Assembly (NCBI GenBank): GCA_947561585.1
Contig: CANNZV010000428.1
Location: forward strand, 738,617-802,616
Origin: Caprella mutica
Taxonomy: Eukaryota; Arthropoda; Malacostraca; Amphipoda; Caprellidae
Direction: 5' to 3'
DNA: 64,000 nucleotides
The notes beneath the pieces are model-generated. The model ran no database searches, was not told the origin of the DNA, and was given only the letters and a program-made list of their open reading frames with translations. Below, in pieces: positions 31,284 to 43,966 of the stretch. A program made the translations under genes and the position numbers. How positions within the stretch are numbered: the first letter of the stretch is position 1; every line of letters starts with the position of its first letter.

Positions 31284-33646
31284 TTTAACTTAGAATTTAT
31301 CTTCGAAGAAAATATAAACCAGACAAAAATCAGGTTCTAAAAAATGTTTGAGTTATCATTGTTACCATCATAAATTCTCAAATATTTTATGTTCTTATCA
31401 TCTTTATTAGCTATAGCATTAAAAGAATACAATATAAATAAAATATTTCTCTCATGAAATATGAATAAATCACAGTAATTACTCCTTTTAACTGCTCAAC
31501 ACCAATTGTACGTACAATGAATTATAGACAAGGAGATAGATGACTGGATATTAACAGATTAGCTGGGGTGATCTGGTCACTGTAACCACAGACAAGTTTG
31601 ATGCATAACAGCACGGACACCAATCTAGTGTCTATTTATTTTTAAAATTTGCACAAAGTGTACATGTGCTAATTTCTTAGGATTTGCTAAAATGCGAATC
31701 GTGTTCGTGAGTGGTTAATTTTTCATATTTATTGATTTTTTTTTTTCATATTTAGTATCATTTCAATCTTGCAATGTAGAAAGATTCATAACGTAAAAGA
31801 AAAAAATGGTGTTGCGTTGTGTCGTATCGATACACCTTTATTTCAAGAATATTGTAACTTCTTTTCTCAGTCATCATTGTTTGATGAATGTTAGTCAAAT
31901 TAAACTATTATATATCATTTTGTGAGGCAAAATAGACAAACTAAGAAGTGTCGCTAAATCACAATTAAGATACTAAACACCCTCGCGTTAAATCTCCTCA
32001 TTATTAATTATAGTCATATAACATTAGTATTTCTTAATCATAAATTTCTCGAAAACTCTCCACAAATCCCCAAAACTGTAAATCATAATTACAATATCAG
32101 TCTAATTCGATTAAACAGTAGAAAACTGTAGATGTGATTAAAATGAATTCCAAGTGTTATTTTGAGATGTTGTTGTAAAGTTATGGTAAATTATTGTCAT
32201 AATTGAAATCATGTAGGGTAAGTATAGAATCGTCAGATAGACCGATTTGTCGGTCAAAAGAGTTCAAATACTAAATATAAAGAAGTTTTACGTCATACGA
32301 GGCCAGATTGATAGCAGTCAGATAGTGTGATGCTTTCTTAACAATATTTTTGAAATAATTTGACTGACAGTGAAAAACATAGTTTTTCGTCATTATTTGA
32401 TGTCACTCTATAGCAGGAGTGTTGCTATATTGTGGGATAAAACATTTTCCAATATAAGGCATGTTAGTTTTTTAAATGGTCGGTCAAAAAATTCGATTCA
32501 AAATTTTGAAAAATCGTTTTTACGGATATCTGTCGATGCTTCAATTTCCTATTAAATGTTAATTCGACTCTTCAGACTACTTGTCTGAAGAATCGATTAT
32601 GATCATAAGAAAAAAGTTCTTGAAACTATTTAAATCCATATTTTTCATGATGGTGTTTATGTATCGCCTTAATAATATTGATTGACCTTACGGTAATTAC
32701 ATAATAATGATAAAATTAGAACCCTGTGTGCTGAGTTAACCGGGCCCGAGGACCGACTACATCAACCTCCAACTTGTATTTATGTGCTTAGAAAAACTGA
32801 AATATCATGTTTGATAGAAAGTGGCACAACCTTGATGCACAATTCCAATACGGTATCGACAATAATTTTAACTTCCGATGGTGCATCGATAATTCGTTTA
32901 AAGGTGTAATTGTGTCTCTATTACTCTTTCATATACTTACCGCTATTATATATTCATTATCATACCATACGACCCATTCGGAGGAGAAAAGGATGGCACC
33001 TCTAAGGTTAGAAATTAAAAGGTTTTGTACCACTAAGAATATAGTTTCAAAAATGTTATTCCTTACGAAAATTTCTTTTTCGGATGTTGAATTTGAGGTT
33101 ACTAGCTAACTGATTGGCTATGGAGATTGACCAACAAGAGTATAGACTGCGTGCCGCTCCCAAACCCCTCTACCAGGTCATTAAATAAATATGAATGTGC
33201 AACCATCTATGATGAGAGTTTACAGGTTCATATTATTTGAAATATAACTATTAGGAATGAGGAAATTGGCTCCTCATAGCCAACCAATCAGAGAAGATGT
33301 ATCGTTAAAAACACTAAACGAAAAACACATTATGTTTACAACACTGTATTATTGTAAACATATGCGGTAGAGACAATATCTATTTTGGAAATAGATTTTG
33401 AGTATTATATATTTTAGTCGAAGAAACCTAACCTTTTAGGGCACACCGCAACATCATTTTATACAAAGTTAGGCTTCACTAAACCTCCAACGATCTATCT
33501 AATTGACTAGAACCTTCCTCCACCGAATACGTCAAATATCCTAATACAGAGACATGCAAATACAATTAATTGTAACATCCTGACTATTTCGGTCAATTCT
33601 AAAAAAAGAGTCAAGCATAGATTCGATGAGGGTACCGATACATAAT
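31284..33646. other. AT-rich interval, no gene seen
   Basis: Low-complexity AT-rich sequence right of the Polinton. A 100-codon frame at 32807-33109 shows no domain or homology pattern that I recognise. Confidence 0.4.
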
Positions 33647-33656
33647 AGTTAAAAAG

Positions 33657-35611
33657 GAATCAGTGTAAATTCATCGCGGGTAAATTAATCGCGTGGTAAA
33701 TTCATCGCATGGTAAATTCATCGCGTGGTAAATTCATCGCGTAGTAAATTCATCACATGGTAAATTCATCGCATGGTAATTTCATCGCAGGTAAATTCAT
33801 CGCATATAGTAAATCATCGATGACATATAACAGGAAGGTAGATAATACAAATAATAGAGAGGTATATAAATAATAGATAATTTAAGAAAAAAAGACATTG
33901 TAACGTTATAAATAATGTGGTACACAGACAATTGGGTACAGGGAAATTGTGCCTGCCGAAAATTGGGCCTAAAACAATTGGGCACCAGGACAATTGTGCC
34001 CAAGATAAATGGGCCCCAAAACAATTGAGCCCAGAAAAAAATTGGGCAGAGGACAGACACAATTTTTTAATTCGATTGATATATACTTGATAAGGTGTAT
34101 ATTATGAAGCCCGTTAAATCTCATTTGGATTGTTAATCTCATGTTTGATGCAATGAAAATCTTTGAAGTATTTAAATAAGTCGAATTAAATTGAATCGTG
34201 TCATGTGGATCCAATTTGTAGTGTAAATCGTCTGTAAAAATGGTCATAGTAATATTTAGTTAATATAATTGTTAAATTTGAAAGATTTTCATTACATTGA
34301 ACTATGATAGATTGAACAGTTGTAGGGATAAACTGAGATTATGAGAATACATTTTGTAATAATAATTTATAAGACTTTTCTATTGAACACAGACTGCAGT
34401 GAACAGATTTCAACAAATTCACATTAACTTTCAAGTTGACTTGTATGTTCCAAAAATTTCAGCATGTCTTGGTGGGCCACGGCTATCTTTAAATACCTAC
34501 ATTCTTATTTTCTATTGTCTCTTCATCTAAAATAGCCACATTTTTATTTTCTATTGGCTACATCCTAACTCACTCACTATACAGGAGGAGTTCACTATAG
34601 TGGTACTGTAACTAGGAAATTGAAATGAATTATCTAATAATAATACAAAAAATTATAGCAGTTTAAAAAAATAATAGTATTCATTCATAAAATGAATATG
34701 TTCTACTACTAAAAGATATATATTTTTCATAACAAGAATAAATTTTTCATATTAGGAATATTCTTTATTTTAATTATGCTCAAGACTATATTTTTATGCA
34801 AAATTAATATTGTCACATCCCTAGTTATTACAGTAGCAATGGTCATTAATTAAGTTAATACTGCAGACTCTGAAAAAATGGGCAAATAATATATTGGTCT
34901 TTGGGCCTAATTGTCTTGTGGCCCAATCGTTCGGGGTCCAATTGTCATGGAGCCCAATTTTCGGTTCACGAAATAATGTATGGATATGTATATTGCTAAA
35001 GCAAACCGTTAATATTAAAAATGATATTCTATCATTACAACTGCAGAAAAAATATATATAAATTAATTTTAATAAGATAAATTGTAATCAATATCTCAAA
35101 TAAATAGGAAAACCTGGTTCCCATTTACTGATGCAATTACGTTTAGCTGATCATATTTTCAAAGAGGTCTAGCATTTACAGTTATGTTGTTCTTCAAACT
35201 ACATATAAGTAGCTACCCAAATACGTAATTTGAGAATTGACATAAATTTAAATTAAAGAAAAATATGAATAACAATAAAATAATAAATTAATACAATTAC
35301 CCACATATTAAATGTTTTATAGTAATTGTATGATATACATTTGAAAATTATATGACATTCTATTACTAAAATCCAATCATTTGAAATAAACTAATAGCAC
35401 AGATTCGTACAAACAAGTTACCCTAATACAGCGAAAATAAAGTAAGGTCTGCATAATTAAAATTTGCAAAAAGTTTATTTAAGTTTATCAATTTAATTTT
35501 ATAATGTACCATGCGATGAATTTACCATGCAATGAATTTACTGCGCGATGAATTTACCACGCGATGAATTTACCATGCTATGAATTTACGGCGATGAATT
35601 TACCGGATACC
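33657..35611. mobile_element. Tandem-repeat-TIR element 1 (MULE-like, 1.95 kb, hosts a nested element)
   Basis: The left end (33661-33815) is an array of about ten units of ggTAAATTCATCGCgt. The right end (35510-35611) is six units of the reverse complement. A perfect 13-bp match, GTTAAAAAGGAAT, sits at 33648-33660 and 35612-35624; if the termini begin GG, the duplication is 8 bp. The middle is AT-rich and non-coding, and is split by element 2. Assigned to Mutator-like elements only by analogy with element 4. Confidence 0.75.
33919..34970. mobile_element. Tandem-repeat-TIR element 2, nested in element 1 (1.05 kb)
   Basis: The left array (33919-34060) and right array (34890-34970) are inverted and built from units like gACAATTGGGCCCAa. 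They are flanked by an exact 9-bp duplication, AAATAATGT (33910-33918 and 34971-34979), the usual size for Mutator-like transposition. AT-rich interior without a gene. Confidence 0.8.
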
Positions 35612-35789
35612 GTTAAAAAGGAATGTCTTGCGCAAGATTTCGTTACTATTAAGTTTAAATGATGAGAGTTCGAATGATGAATTCAAAGTATGAAATTATT
35701 ATCAATCACACATAATTTAACAAATCTAGATGACAACGGCATTGTAGAGCGCATAAGTGTTACACTATCCTATTGGAGCATCTTACCCC

Positions 35790-36084
35790 GGATCACCGAG
35801 AATTTGACCCAAGACAATTGAGCCCGCAGACAATTGATCCCAGATAAATTTGGGAAAGCAGACACAATGAAGAAGTGAATACTTTGTTACTACAATATAA
35901 ATGGTCTTCTATCAAGTTATTACAGTAGAGTCTGATAAGGTAAAATCTTAATATCCTGGGATGTAGCCGAATCCATTTTCGTACACCGAATCTCAGTTTT
36001 TTCTAGGCTCAATTGCCTTGGGGTTCAATTTTCTTGGGCTCAATTGTCTCAGAGTTCAATAGTCTTGTTCTCAATCGGCGGTCC
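35790..36084. mobile_element. Short tandem-repeat-TIR element 3 (about 0.3 kb)
   Basis: Units of gACAATTGAGCCCa at 35790-35870 face inverted units at 36000-36084. The ends are similar (GGATCACCGA; reversed GGACCGCCGA). The unit is close to that of element 2, so it may belong to the same or a sister family. No clear target duplication was found, so limits are approximate. Confidence 0.6.
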
Positions 36085-36089
36085 ACGTT

Positions 36090-37354
36090 TTCCCTCACAG
36101 TCTTTCAAAAAAACTCTGATATGATATGTTTCGTGTTAAAAGCCCACTGAGACCATTCTAAGGGACCCAATACTAATTAACGACTGAGGGTCAACATTCG
36201 GCACCCAAGGGCCAGTTTGGGCCAAAATGGTACCCAATAATCATAATCGGTCCGATACTTCAATGTTACATGGATCCTAACACATTATTTAACTACAATT
36301 TATAAGATTATCGTTTCGATTTTTACCGCTTTTTATGCTCTCTAATTAATTTTAAGATGTATGTGTGCATGTAATATTAGTTCATTATAAGACTTTAATA
36401 TGTATACTATATGTCCTTAAAATAATTTCTCTGAGTAATTTATATCATAAATAACGAATTTAACATATGTCCGAAATTGTGAATGCATTTCGATTTTTGT
36501 CCGAAATAACGATTTTTCGGTATATATTTTGTATATAATTAAAACATGAAATTTGTATCCTAGATGAAAAAGCAAACCTGAAAAATTATTACATAATTTA
36601 GTGACATTCCGAAAGTTTACATTTCAGTCATCAGAACTTAAATAGATGTAGAAATGAGCGTATGTACACTATCATTTCGAATGAAACAAAATATAGTCGT
36701 CCGACCATGCGTTTTATACCCTAGTTATATTTTTTTTAAAGTATGTTCATGGCTTACTTGATTATATCGATTAAGTATGGATTATATCCAATGGATTCAT
36801 TCCAGTTTTCTTTCATGAATTATTTCTGTTTCAAACTCTCTCAGAATCATTTGTGAGAAATGGTAATATTTCTCGTCCAAAGAGTCTATGTACACAACTC
36901 CCCATTTTTTTCGATGTTCAATCTGCATAATCCTGATGAGTTGGTCCTAACGGGGCACATTTAATCAGCAAAATGTCTTTCATCGTCAATCTCTTTTGTT
37001 ACAATGAATGCCTTGTTTGTTGTGTTGAGGAAGATATTATAATCGCAAGTCTGTTTGTGGGATAGAACTCTTAATTTACCAATTCTAGTATATCAGCAAA
37101 CAAATTGATATTTTTTTTTATGTATACAATACTCTGCTTTCATTATTTCTCACAAAATTCATAATTTTATTTCACGATTTGTATTTGCTACAGCAAATAC
37201 AAAATGCCCAAATTCATAGAAAATGCAAAAAATTAGTCTGTTTCAGATAATTTAGTTACATTTTAAGGGTTATGTAATTGGCTGGAATTATTGAGAAATA
37301 CTAAAATATGAGTATTTATTTTATAAAAGCAACTCTGCCTGAAAGAAATCAGCT
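36090..37354. other. AT-rich interval, no gene seen
   Basis: No supported gene, repeat array or RNA. Confidence 0.4.
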
Positions 37355-37363
37355 AATTTTTAT

Positions 37364-38451
37364 GGTGTGTGGAAAGTTTCCGCCCTCAATTCACCGCATG
37401 GAAAGTTCTCGCACTCAATTCACTGCATGGAAAGTTCACCGCAACTCAATTCATCGCAACTTAATTCACCGTAAAAAACAATTTAAACATTAAAAGTAAC
37501 AATGATATGAAAAATCATTAATAATGGTTTGAAAATCATTAATTAATGGTTTGAATGAATATTAATGAAAATATGAAATTGAAATGATATTTTATTAATG
37601 AAAAAAGGAAATGATATATTATAATATAGTATAACTGAATGTATTAAACAACATATTATTACTGGAGGTATTGAAATAATATATTATTACTGAATATATG
37701 ATCGATTGTTGTTTTGACATTAATTTCTTTTGGGGTAATATTTCGTTATATTGCATTTCCTTCAGAGGTTCCAGATTCCTGGTTATTTCGAAGATACGTG
37801 GCTTTCACCCAGACAGATGATGACATCGTAGGTGTCCCAAATATTATTCAGAAATGTAGAATGTATATATTCTTTTTAAAGAAAATAGACCAAAAACCAA
37901 CAATAATGTTGTAGGGTGGCATTGGGCTTTTAATGAACAAATGACTTCTTCGGTACATCAAAATATATGGACATTTTTGGACTGCATCAAGAAAGAGAAA
38001 AATCTAACTGAAATCAAAATTGAACAATTAGTTGCTGGTGAAATGCCTACCAAGGGAAAGAAGGTCTACACTCAAACTGCTGATCGTTTACAAAGACTAG
38101 TGTTGGCCTACGATGAAAATTTCGATGTGCTAGAACATGTACTAGGCATTGCACATAATTTAATTTTTATTTATTACAATAAATTGTTTCCTATTAGTAT
38201 TTATTTTTGCTATTTGTAGTCATTTTATTGCTACGGATACTCATGAGGAGTTATTTAGACATAATGTAAAAATTATTTGAAAAAAATTCTATCCACTATA
38301 ATATATGCATCCAGTTGACAAACATTTAATCGACCTTAATGAAAGAGAAATATCAATAAACATATCATATTGAAATTAACATATATGCGACAATTGAGTT
38401 GCCGTGAACTTTCCGGCGGTGAACTTTCCTGCAGTGAACTTTCCTGTAATC
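37364..38451 (+). mobile_element. Tandem-repeat-TIR element 4 carrying MULE transposase sequence (1.09 kb)
   Basis: The left end (37364-37480) repeats gGAAAGTTCnCCGCannn together with ACTCAATTCa-type units. The right end (38385-38451) repeats the inverse, GTGAACTTTCCngca. The flanks aatttttat and aattttttt match at 8 of 9 positions. Unlike its neighbours it encodes part of a Mutator-like transposase, which ties this terminal architecture to MULEs. Confidence 0.75.
37740..38219 (+). pseudogene. MULE transposase, C-terminal fragment
   Basis: From about 37899 one frame reads NNVVGWHWAFNEQ and then HQNIWTFLDCIKKEKNLTE, IKIEQLVAGEMP, KKVYTQTADRLQRLVLAYDE and VLEHVLGIAHNL. This is the standard end of the MULE transposase/FLYWCH family of insects: a GWH motif, the W(K/T)F(L/I)xx(I/L)K(R/K)EQ-like block, and the final LRGIAHNL. 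An upstream piece in another frame (VPDSWLFRRYVAF) may belong to it. The DDE core and the zinc finger are absent, so the copy is an internally deleted remnant. Confidence 0.72.
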
Positions 38452-38672
38452 AATTTTTTTACCTCTTCATTTATTTTAGTTCCATTCGAGTAACGAAATA
38501 ACACTTTTTTACGAGTGAGAATCACACATCTACTCACTTTTTGACTTTTATTTCCAATTTCATAGAATGACCATTCTTGTGAATAATTTAGTGGAGTTTT
38601 GCTGTAGAATATTTACGTGCCTACCTTGAACTGTAGTTATATCGATAGCGTGTGACAGACTGCTTTGCAGTC

Positions 38673-39613
38673 GGAATACGGAAAATTGATCGAAAGCAAT
38701 TGACCGAAAACAATTTATCGAAAGCAATTGGTCGAATAGAAAATTGATCTACAGGAAAATTGATCGCACAACAACTGATCGAATGAAGAATTGACCGAAA
38801 CAAAATCGATCGAAAATTATATTGGATCTATTTACACTAATTGACAATGATAACTAAAACCCTGGATTACCAGAAAAACTTACTTGCAATATATTACAGC
38901 TAGTATATCTTGTTACCATGATTTATATATAATAATAATAGTAATTTATACAATAATAATATATAATAATAATTTCTGTAAAACATTTCATCAATCAACT
39001 GTTTTTCTATTACAGAGAATTATATGCTTTGAAATATATTATAATTTAAAGAACTTAAAGTTTTCTTAGTTCTAGAATTTAAATAGTTCTAGATAACTTG
39101 TGAAATGAAAGTTAAATAATTAATTATTTTAGTATAGATTTAACGTCTGTTTCGAAACAAAAAGCCATATCACTGACATCATAAGAGAATGAAATACAAG
39201 AGATAGGAAGAAGCAGTCAGAAAGGAAAGTGGATTCATGAACAAAGTCACTTTACACCGTCGGTGACAATGCTCATGGATGCAGAAAAACTACTCTGTGA
39301 GAGCAGTCACTTTCCAAGCAATGTAACAAAAAGGGACACTAAGCACCGGTTGCTGCACTCACAGATGGGAAAAAATGAAGTTGATCTATTCGATCAATTT
39401 TCCATTCGATCAATTGTTGTGGGATCAATTTTCCTTTCGATCAATTTTCCATTCGACCAATTTTCCAATTGACCAATTTTCTTTTCGATCAATTTCCATT
39501 AGACCAATTTTCCTTTCGATCAATTTTCCATTCGACCAATTTTCCATTCGATCAATTTTCCATTCGATAAATTGTTTTCGGTCAATTGCTTTCGATCAAT
39601 TTTCCTAAACCCC
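38673..39613. mobile_element. Tandem-repeat-TIR element 5 (0.94 kb)
   Basis: The left array (38673-38825) of GGAAAATTGATCGAaag-type units is inverted against the right array (39378-39613) of CGATCAATTTTCCattt units. The ends align from the GG terminus through GGAAAATTGATCGAAAGC. The flanks TTTGCAGTC (38664-38672) and TTTGCTGTC (39614-39622) form a 9-bp duplication with one mismatch. The interior includes a dispersed repeat also found at 56645-56890. Confidence 0.82.
39129..39368 (+). repeat. Dispersed repeat, copy 1 (about 240 bp)
   Basis: It shares taacgtctg, caccgtcgg, caatgctcatggatgcagaa and gggacac with 56645-56890 in the same orientation. Class unknown; it may be SINE-like or an exon-derived fragment carried by the surrounding element. 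Confidence 0.6.
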
Positions 39614-39794
39614 TTTGCTGTCAGTGTAGTGTGTTATTATTTATGAGGAAAACATATCCCAGGGACTGAGTCTGAGATGCAAAATCAATTCCATTTCTAC
39701 CCAATGTTCTGCCACTTCTATGAATTTTTTTAGAGAATAAACTGTAGATGTTTCCCACTATTTAATTTTCCCCTGATTAAATATATTCTAAACA

Positions 39795-40680
39795 ATTATA
39801 TACATACAGTCCTGACATAATAGGCGCCCTTCGTGGGGATGCACGTTAATCTTGATACCCTCATCAGCCACAGTGTCAATGTTTTTATTAAGAGTGGTGA
39901 ATGCCGTCCAATATTCTAATCCCTCTTTTATGGCAAGATTCTGCCTCTTTTTTGTTTGCAGAATAACCTGTTATTGGTAACACTTTCTTTGGAGTCTCTC
40001 TGCAATATTGTGCAGCAATCGACTGCTTTTATTACCTCACGGTGTTGTATTCATATCCAATGTAGAGATACTATCGTGAAGTATTTCTAGGGATATTTTA
40101 GATCTGAGTGTTTTTCAGAATAATTAGTAAATCTCATTGACAGGTGAAATTCAATTGATCTTTTGTTCAATTCGGAATATAAATTGCTTGCATCATTACT
40201 CTTTATAATCTCCTGGGGTGTTGTTTCAAAGCTATCCATAGTAATGAAATTTTAAACAGCATCAATCATTTCTAAATAAAAATCGAATATGTATCAAGAG
40301 AGAAATTCTTAAGAGAGTGTCCTACCCTGCAGTAACTTCCTCTGTGATACACCAATGCATGACAGGGTATTGGTGTTAGAACCATTTGCTATATATGTAC
40401 AGAATCATAAACGTATTTGCTATATTAATATCTTGGGTTATCAAATAAGCTTCACTGATATTCACACTCTTTGAAATCAGTTGAGTACATTTGCTACAAA
40501 TCAAATGTAAGAAAACTTCACAGTTGAAAGTAATCAGAACATCTCTCAAATTATCGATGGTTTGTAAATATAATTTCTTGCATTTAGGACAATGACACCA
40601 CTTTCATCACGAGTAGATTGTGTAGGAGTTGGAAAAGATTGATGTTCATCTGGTGACATCGAAATACACTGTAAAAAGAG
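39795..40680 (-). pseudogene. Possible multi-exon gene remnant with zinc-ribbon motif
   Basis: Three minus-strand blocks look coding. The first runs from about 40665: MSPDEHQSFPTPTQSTRDES, then after a frame change CHCPKCKKLYLQTI and ICSKCTQLISKSVN, a four-Cys ribbon-like pair. The second lies at about 40240-40080: FETTPQEIIKSNDASNLYSE and RSIEFHLSMRF. The third lies at about 39970-39800, after an acceptor-like aataacag: TKKRQNLAIKEGLEYWTAF, VADEGIKINVHPHEGRLLC. I do not recognise the family. Frames differ between blocks, so this could be a real spliced gene or a decayed one. Confidence 0.35.
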
Positions 40681-41144
40681 AGAAACTATAAACATATCTA
40701 AGTACAATGCATTTCTGAACAGTATAGATCATCTTTCATCTCCAAATATCCAAACTTATGTAACATGGGAGCTTTATGTCCAGATCTTCAGTAATCCTTT
40801 GTTTTTCACTCAGGTACATTGTTGTCAAAGTTCTTTTGTCTCTCCGAGAGAATCTCTTCAATACGTTATTACTTCATGGCGGAGCTTGCTACTCCGTGCA
40901 ATTCATTTTAACTGTTAACTTTTTTTATTTTCTAAATAACTGGTCTATCGGTAATTGTTCTAGACTAAGCTTCAGGAAAGTAATTATTGTTTAATCTACA
41001 AAAGATTATTCCAAAAACTGTTTAGAAAACATTACAAATGTTTTGTGAAAATAAAAAGGTGTGTTTGTTGTTATGATCATAGCGAAGACTTTTTCTAATC
41101 TCCCAGGTTATTGCAAAGATAAAACTAGAGTTGCAGAAGAATAT

Positions 41145-41575
41145 TTGGAAATGAATATTACAGCTCTCTTAGGAAATGAACATTACGGCTCTCTCAGCAA
41201 ATGAACATTACGGCTCTCTCAGGAAATGAATATTACAGCTCTCTTAGGAAATGAACATTACAGCTCTCTCAGGAAATGAACATTACAGCTCTCTTAGGAA
41301 ATGAACATTACAGCTCTTTCAGGAAATGAACATTACAGCTCTCTTAGGAAATAAACATTACAGCTCTCTCAGGAAATGAACATTACAGCTCTCTCAGGAA
41401 ATGAATATTACAGCTCTCTTAGGAAATGAACATTACAGCTCTCTCAGGAAATGAACATTACAGCTCTCTTAGGAAATAAACATTACAGCTCTCTCAGCAA
41501 ATGAATATTACAGCTCTCTCAGGTAATGAACATTACAGCTCTCTCATGGAATAAACATTACAGCTCTCTCCGGAA
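41145..41575. repeat. 24-bp minisatellite, about 18 copies
   Basis: The unit is aggaaatgaacattacagct plus four bases (ctct), with alternating tta/ctc variants that suggest a 48-bp higher-order unit. Non-coding appearance. Confidence 0.92.
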
Positions 41576-41579
41576 ATGG

Positions 41580-42962
41580 GTCTTTAATTAAGCTGTATTT
41601 ATATCTTCTGTCATTTGACCGGAATTTAACATTCATTCGTCATTCATTTCTGGAAATGAACCGAATTCTACCACAGTATTTGAGGGGTTTGGTCACTATT
41701 GAGGTCAGGTCACAGAAAAGATTGGCTCACAGACAAGATCAGGTCACAGTTGAAGTCATTACTCTCTTGTCATTATTTCGACCTCTCTAAATTCAAACTA
41801 ACGAATTCTCTTGAATTCTGCTGACGTGTCCAAGTGGTTGTTAATTTGTTCAGTTTCATCTTTTTAGGGTTGGAATATTTAGTATCATTTGAAATGTAAA
41901 AATTTGGGTAATGAATTGTTATTAGAATTCTTATTTGTACAATGATTTCATTCACTGTATTTTGTAAAATTTATAATTTTCACACATACTTTTTCAATGC
42001 ACTAAACGGACTACATACCAAAGAGCTACAATGAACATTTCCATTAATTTATTGCATCCAAAGACAGTCACTTAAATGAGTCCAAAATGAGACTTAGAGG
42101 GAAACTCTGAAAAAGTGTAAAGAGTTCACTAACACACTTCTTGTGAGTGAGTAAATACATTTTGCATATTGGATTGTTAACACAATGTTACTGTTTAAAT
42201 GAATTGTAAATAGTTACACTGAATATACTCTAAGTTGCTCAATAAATCGTGGGAATGAAAACACGTTTTGGTTTGAATTTATAAATTCAGAATTGAAGTA
42301 TCAGGAGGGAAATACTTCAATACAATAGTATACCAATTGTATTTTTATTGTTAACTGGTTATTGTCTATAATGTTGTTCAATTCATTAATACAATATTAG
42401 TTGTTAGATGCAGAGTCAATGTAGATGTACATCGTGCAGTGCTGCATGATGACTTGGGTTGTGACAATATGCTTTTTAAAATCATAGATCCCGAAAATAT
42501 TATAGATGGAGAGAATTGAACAGTAGTGAATGGTTCTACACCAGCGGTATAAGGTATGATATACTGAATCTTCTCTGAAATCAACCAACCACTTCAAAAA
42601 AAAAAACTTGCATGTATGATACCAAGTTCGCCGGGTATATAGATAAGTTCATTCATATATAACCATATTTTGAAGCAGTTTGTCGATTTCAGAGAAGATC
42701 CGATATTCTTAAGATATAAGAATTTAGAAGCATATTGTTACAACTCTAATGATGACAAACCATTTAGCTTCTGTGTGCTGCTCCATTATTACTCTTGAGA
42801 GTCAAAAACTCTTTGGTTTCGGAGCAGAACTTCTTTCGCAGTATAAATTAATCAACAAAGGGATTCAGTTGCATTTTAAGTCGCAACATAGCGTGATGTC
42901 ACACGATCGTTTTTGCAGCGTTTTCAACGGTCCAAAAGCGTCGCGTAACAGGGATAGTGGAT
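41580..42962. other. AT-rich interval with a short inverted repeat
   Basis: No gene is supported. About 42545-42605 is the reverse complement of 42668-42712 (ttttgaag-ggtt-gt-gatttcagagaagat), an imperfect hairpin with a loop of about 65 bp. A 73-codon frame at 42749-42970 ends at the next element and has no recognisable motif. Confidence 0.45.
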
Positions 42963-42971
42963 ACGTATGAA

Positions 42972-43957
42972 GGTTCTAGGAATTTTCGCTGTCGGAATTC
43001 TCGCCGTTGGAAAATTTGCCGTGAGGAATATTCGCCGTGAAGAAGAAATTATAGTGGACATAACTATTCAAATACCTATAAGTATTGATAAAAAATATTG
43101 ATAATTATAAAGTAAAATAATTTGTTGAATAACTTTACTATACGACTAAATATTTTAGAATTTTTTAATAAGAATTTATAATTGTAAATATTAATTGTAG
43201 GTGATTATGTAATATTGTATATCTGATAAAACTAAGATTCCTAAAGTTCTTATATGCAATATATATTCTAATCAGTAATCGTATAATTTTGTGTCACGAG
43301 AGGTCGCGGAATAACATTTGGAGTGTTTTGATTGGTTGACTAAATAGTCGAACCTAATTTCTTAGTTAAAAAATATTCAGTAAAAATGAATAGGATCACT
43401 AGTGATAGTCAGCTGTGTCTTGGCTAATCCTAGTCGGTTTGCATCACTTCAATTTAAGATAAAGCTTTTCTACTTTTCTAATTATTGTACTATTCTGAGT
43501 TATTGGTGGTTTCATACCTACCTAATTATTGATTTCAATCATTTATTCTGTATTACTTTGTACGGTTTACCTCTTGAAATTTGAATTACTGTACATTTCA
43601 CAAATATTTCAAGGTAGTACACTGTTTATAATTTTACATTTAAAATATTTCTCTTGTCCGAGTGTAAGCAATCTCTCTAAACCAAAATTCCATTCATTTC
43701 TACTTTAGAATCCATAAAAATCTTCGTTGCTGCAATTCTAACGGGAGGAATAAATAGGAATATAATATGTTTAGTCATATATTATTATTTATATTATTTC
43801 CATAAAGTTATTAACAACATACAAATAAATATATTCAGTTATATTATTATTCTAAAATTATTTAAATATTCCCCACGTCGAATCTTCCTAACGGCGAATT
43901 TTTCTAACGGCGAAATTTCCTACAGCGAAAATTCCGGCGGCGAATTCTCCGGTCACC
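42972..43957. mobile_element. Tandem-repeat-TIR element 6 (0.99 kb)
   Basis: The left end GGTTCTAGGAATTTTCGC and the right end, reversed, GGTGACCGGAGAATTCGC lead arrays of GGAATTTTCGCCGTn units (42972-43045 and 43870-43957). The flanks ACGTATGAA (42963-42971) and GCGTATGAA (43958-43966) match at 8 of 9. AT-rich interior without a gene. Confidence 0.8.
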
Positions 43958-43966
43958 GCGTATGAA

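Noticed and set aside
32807..33109. 100-codon frame beside the Polinton
   Set aside because: No recognisable motif, outside the element limits, and of a length expected by chance in this much DNA.
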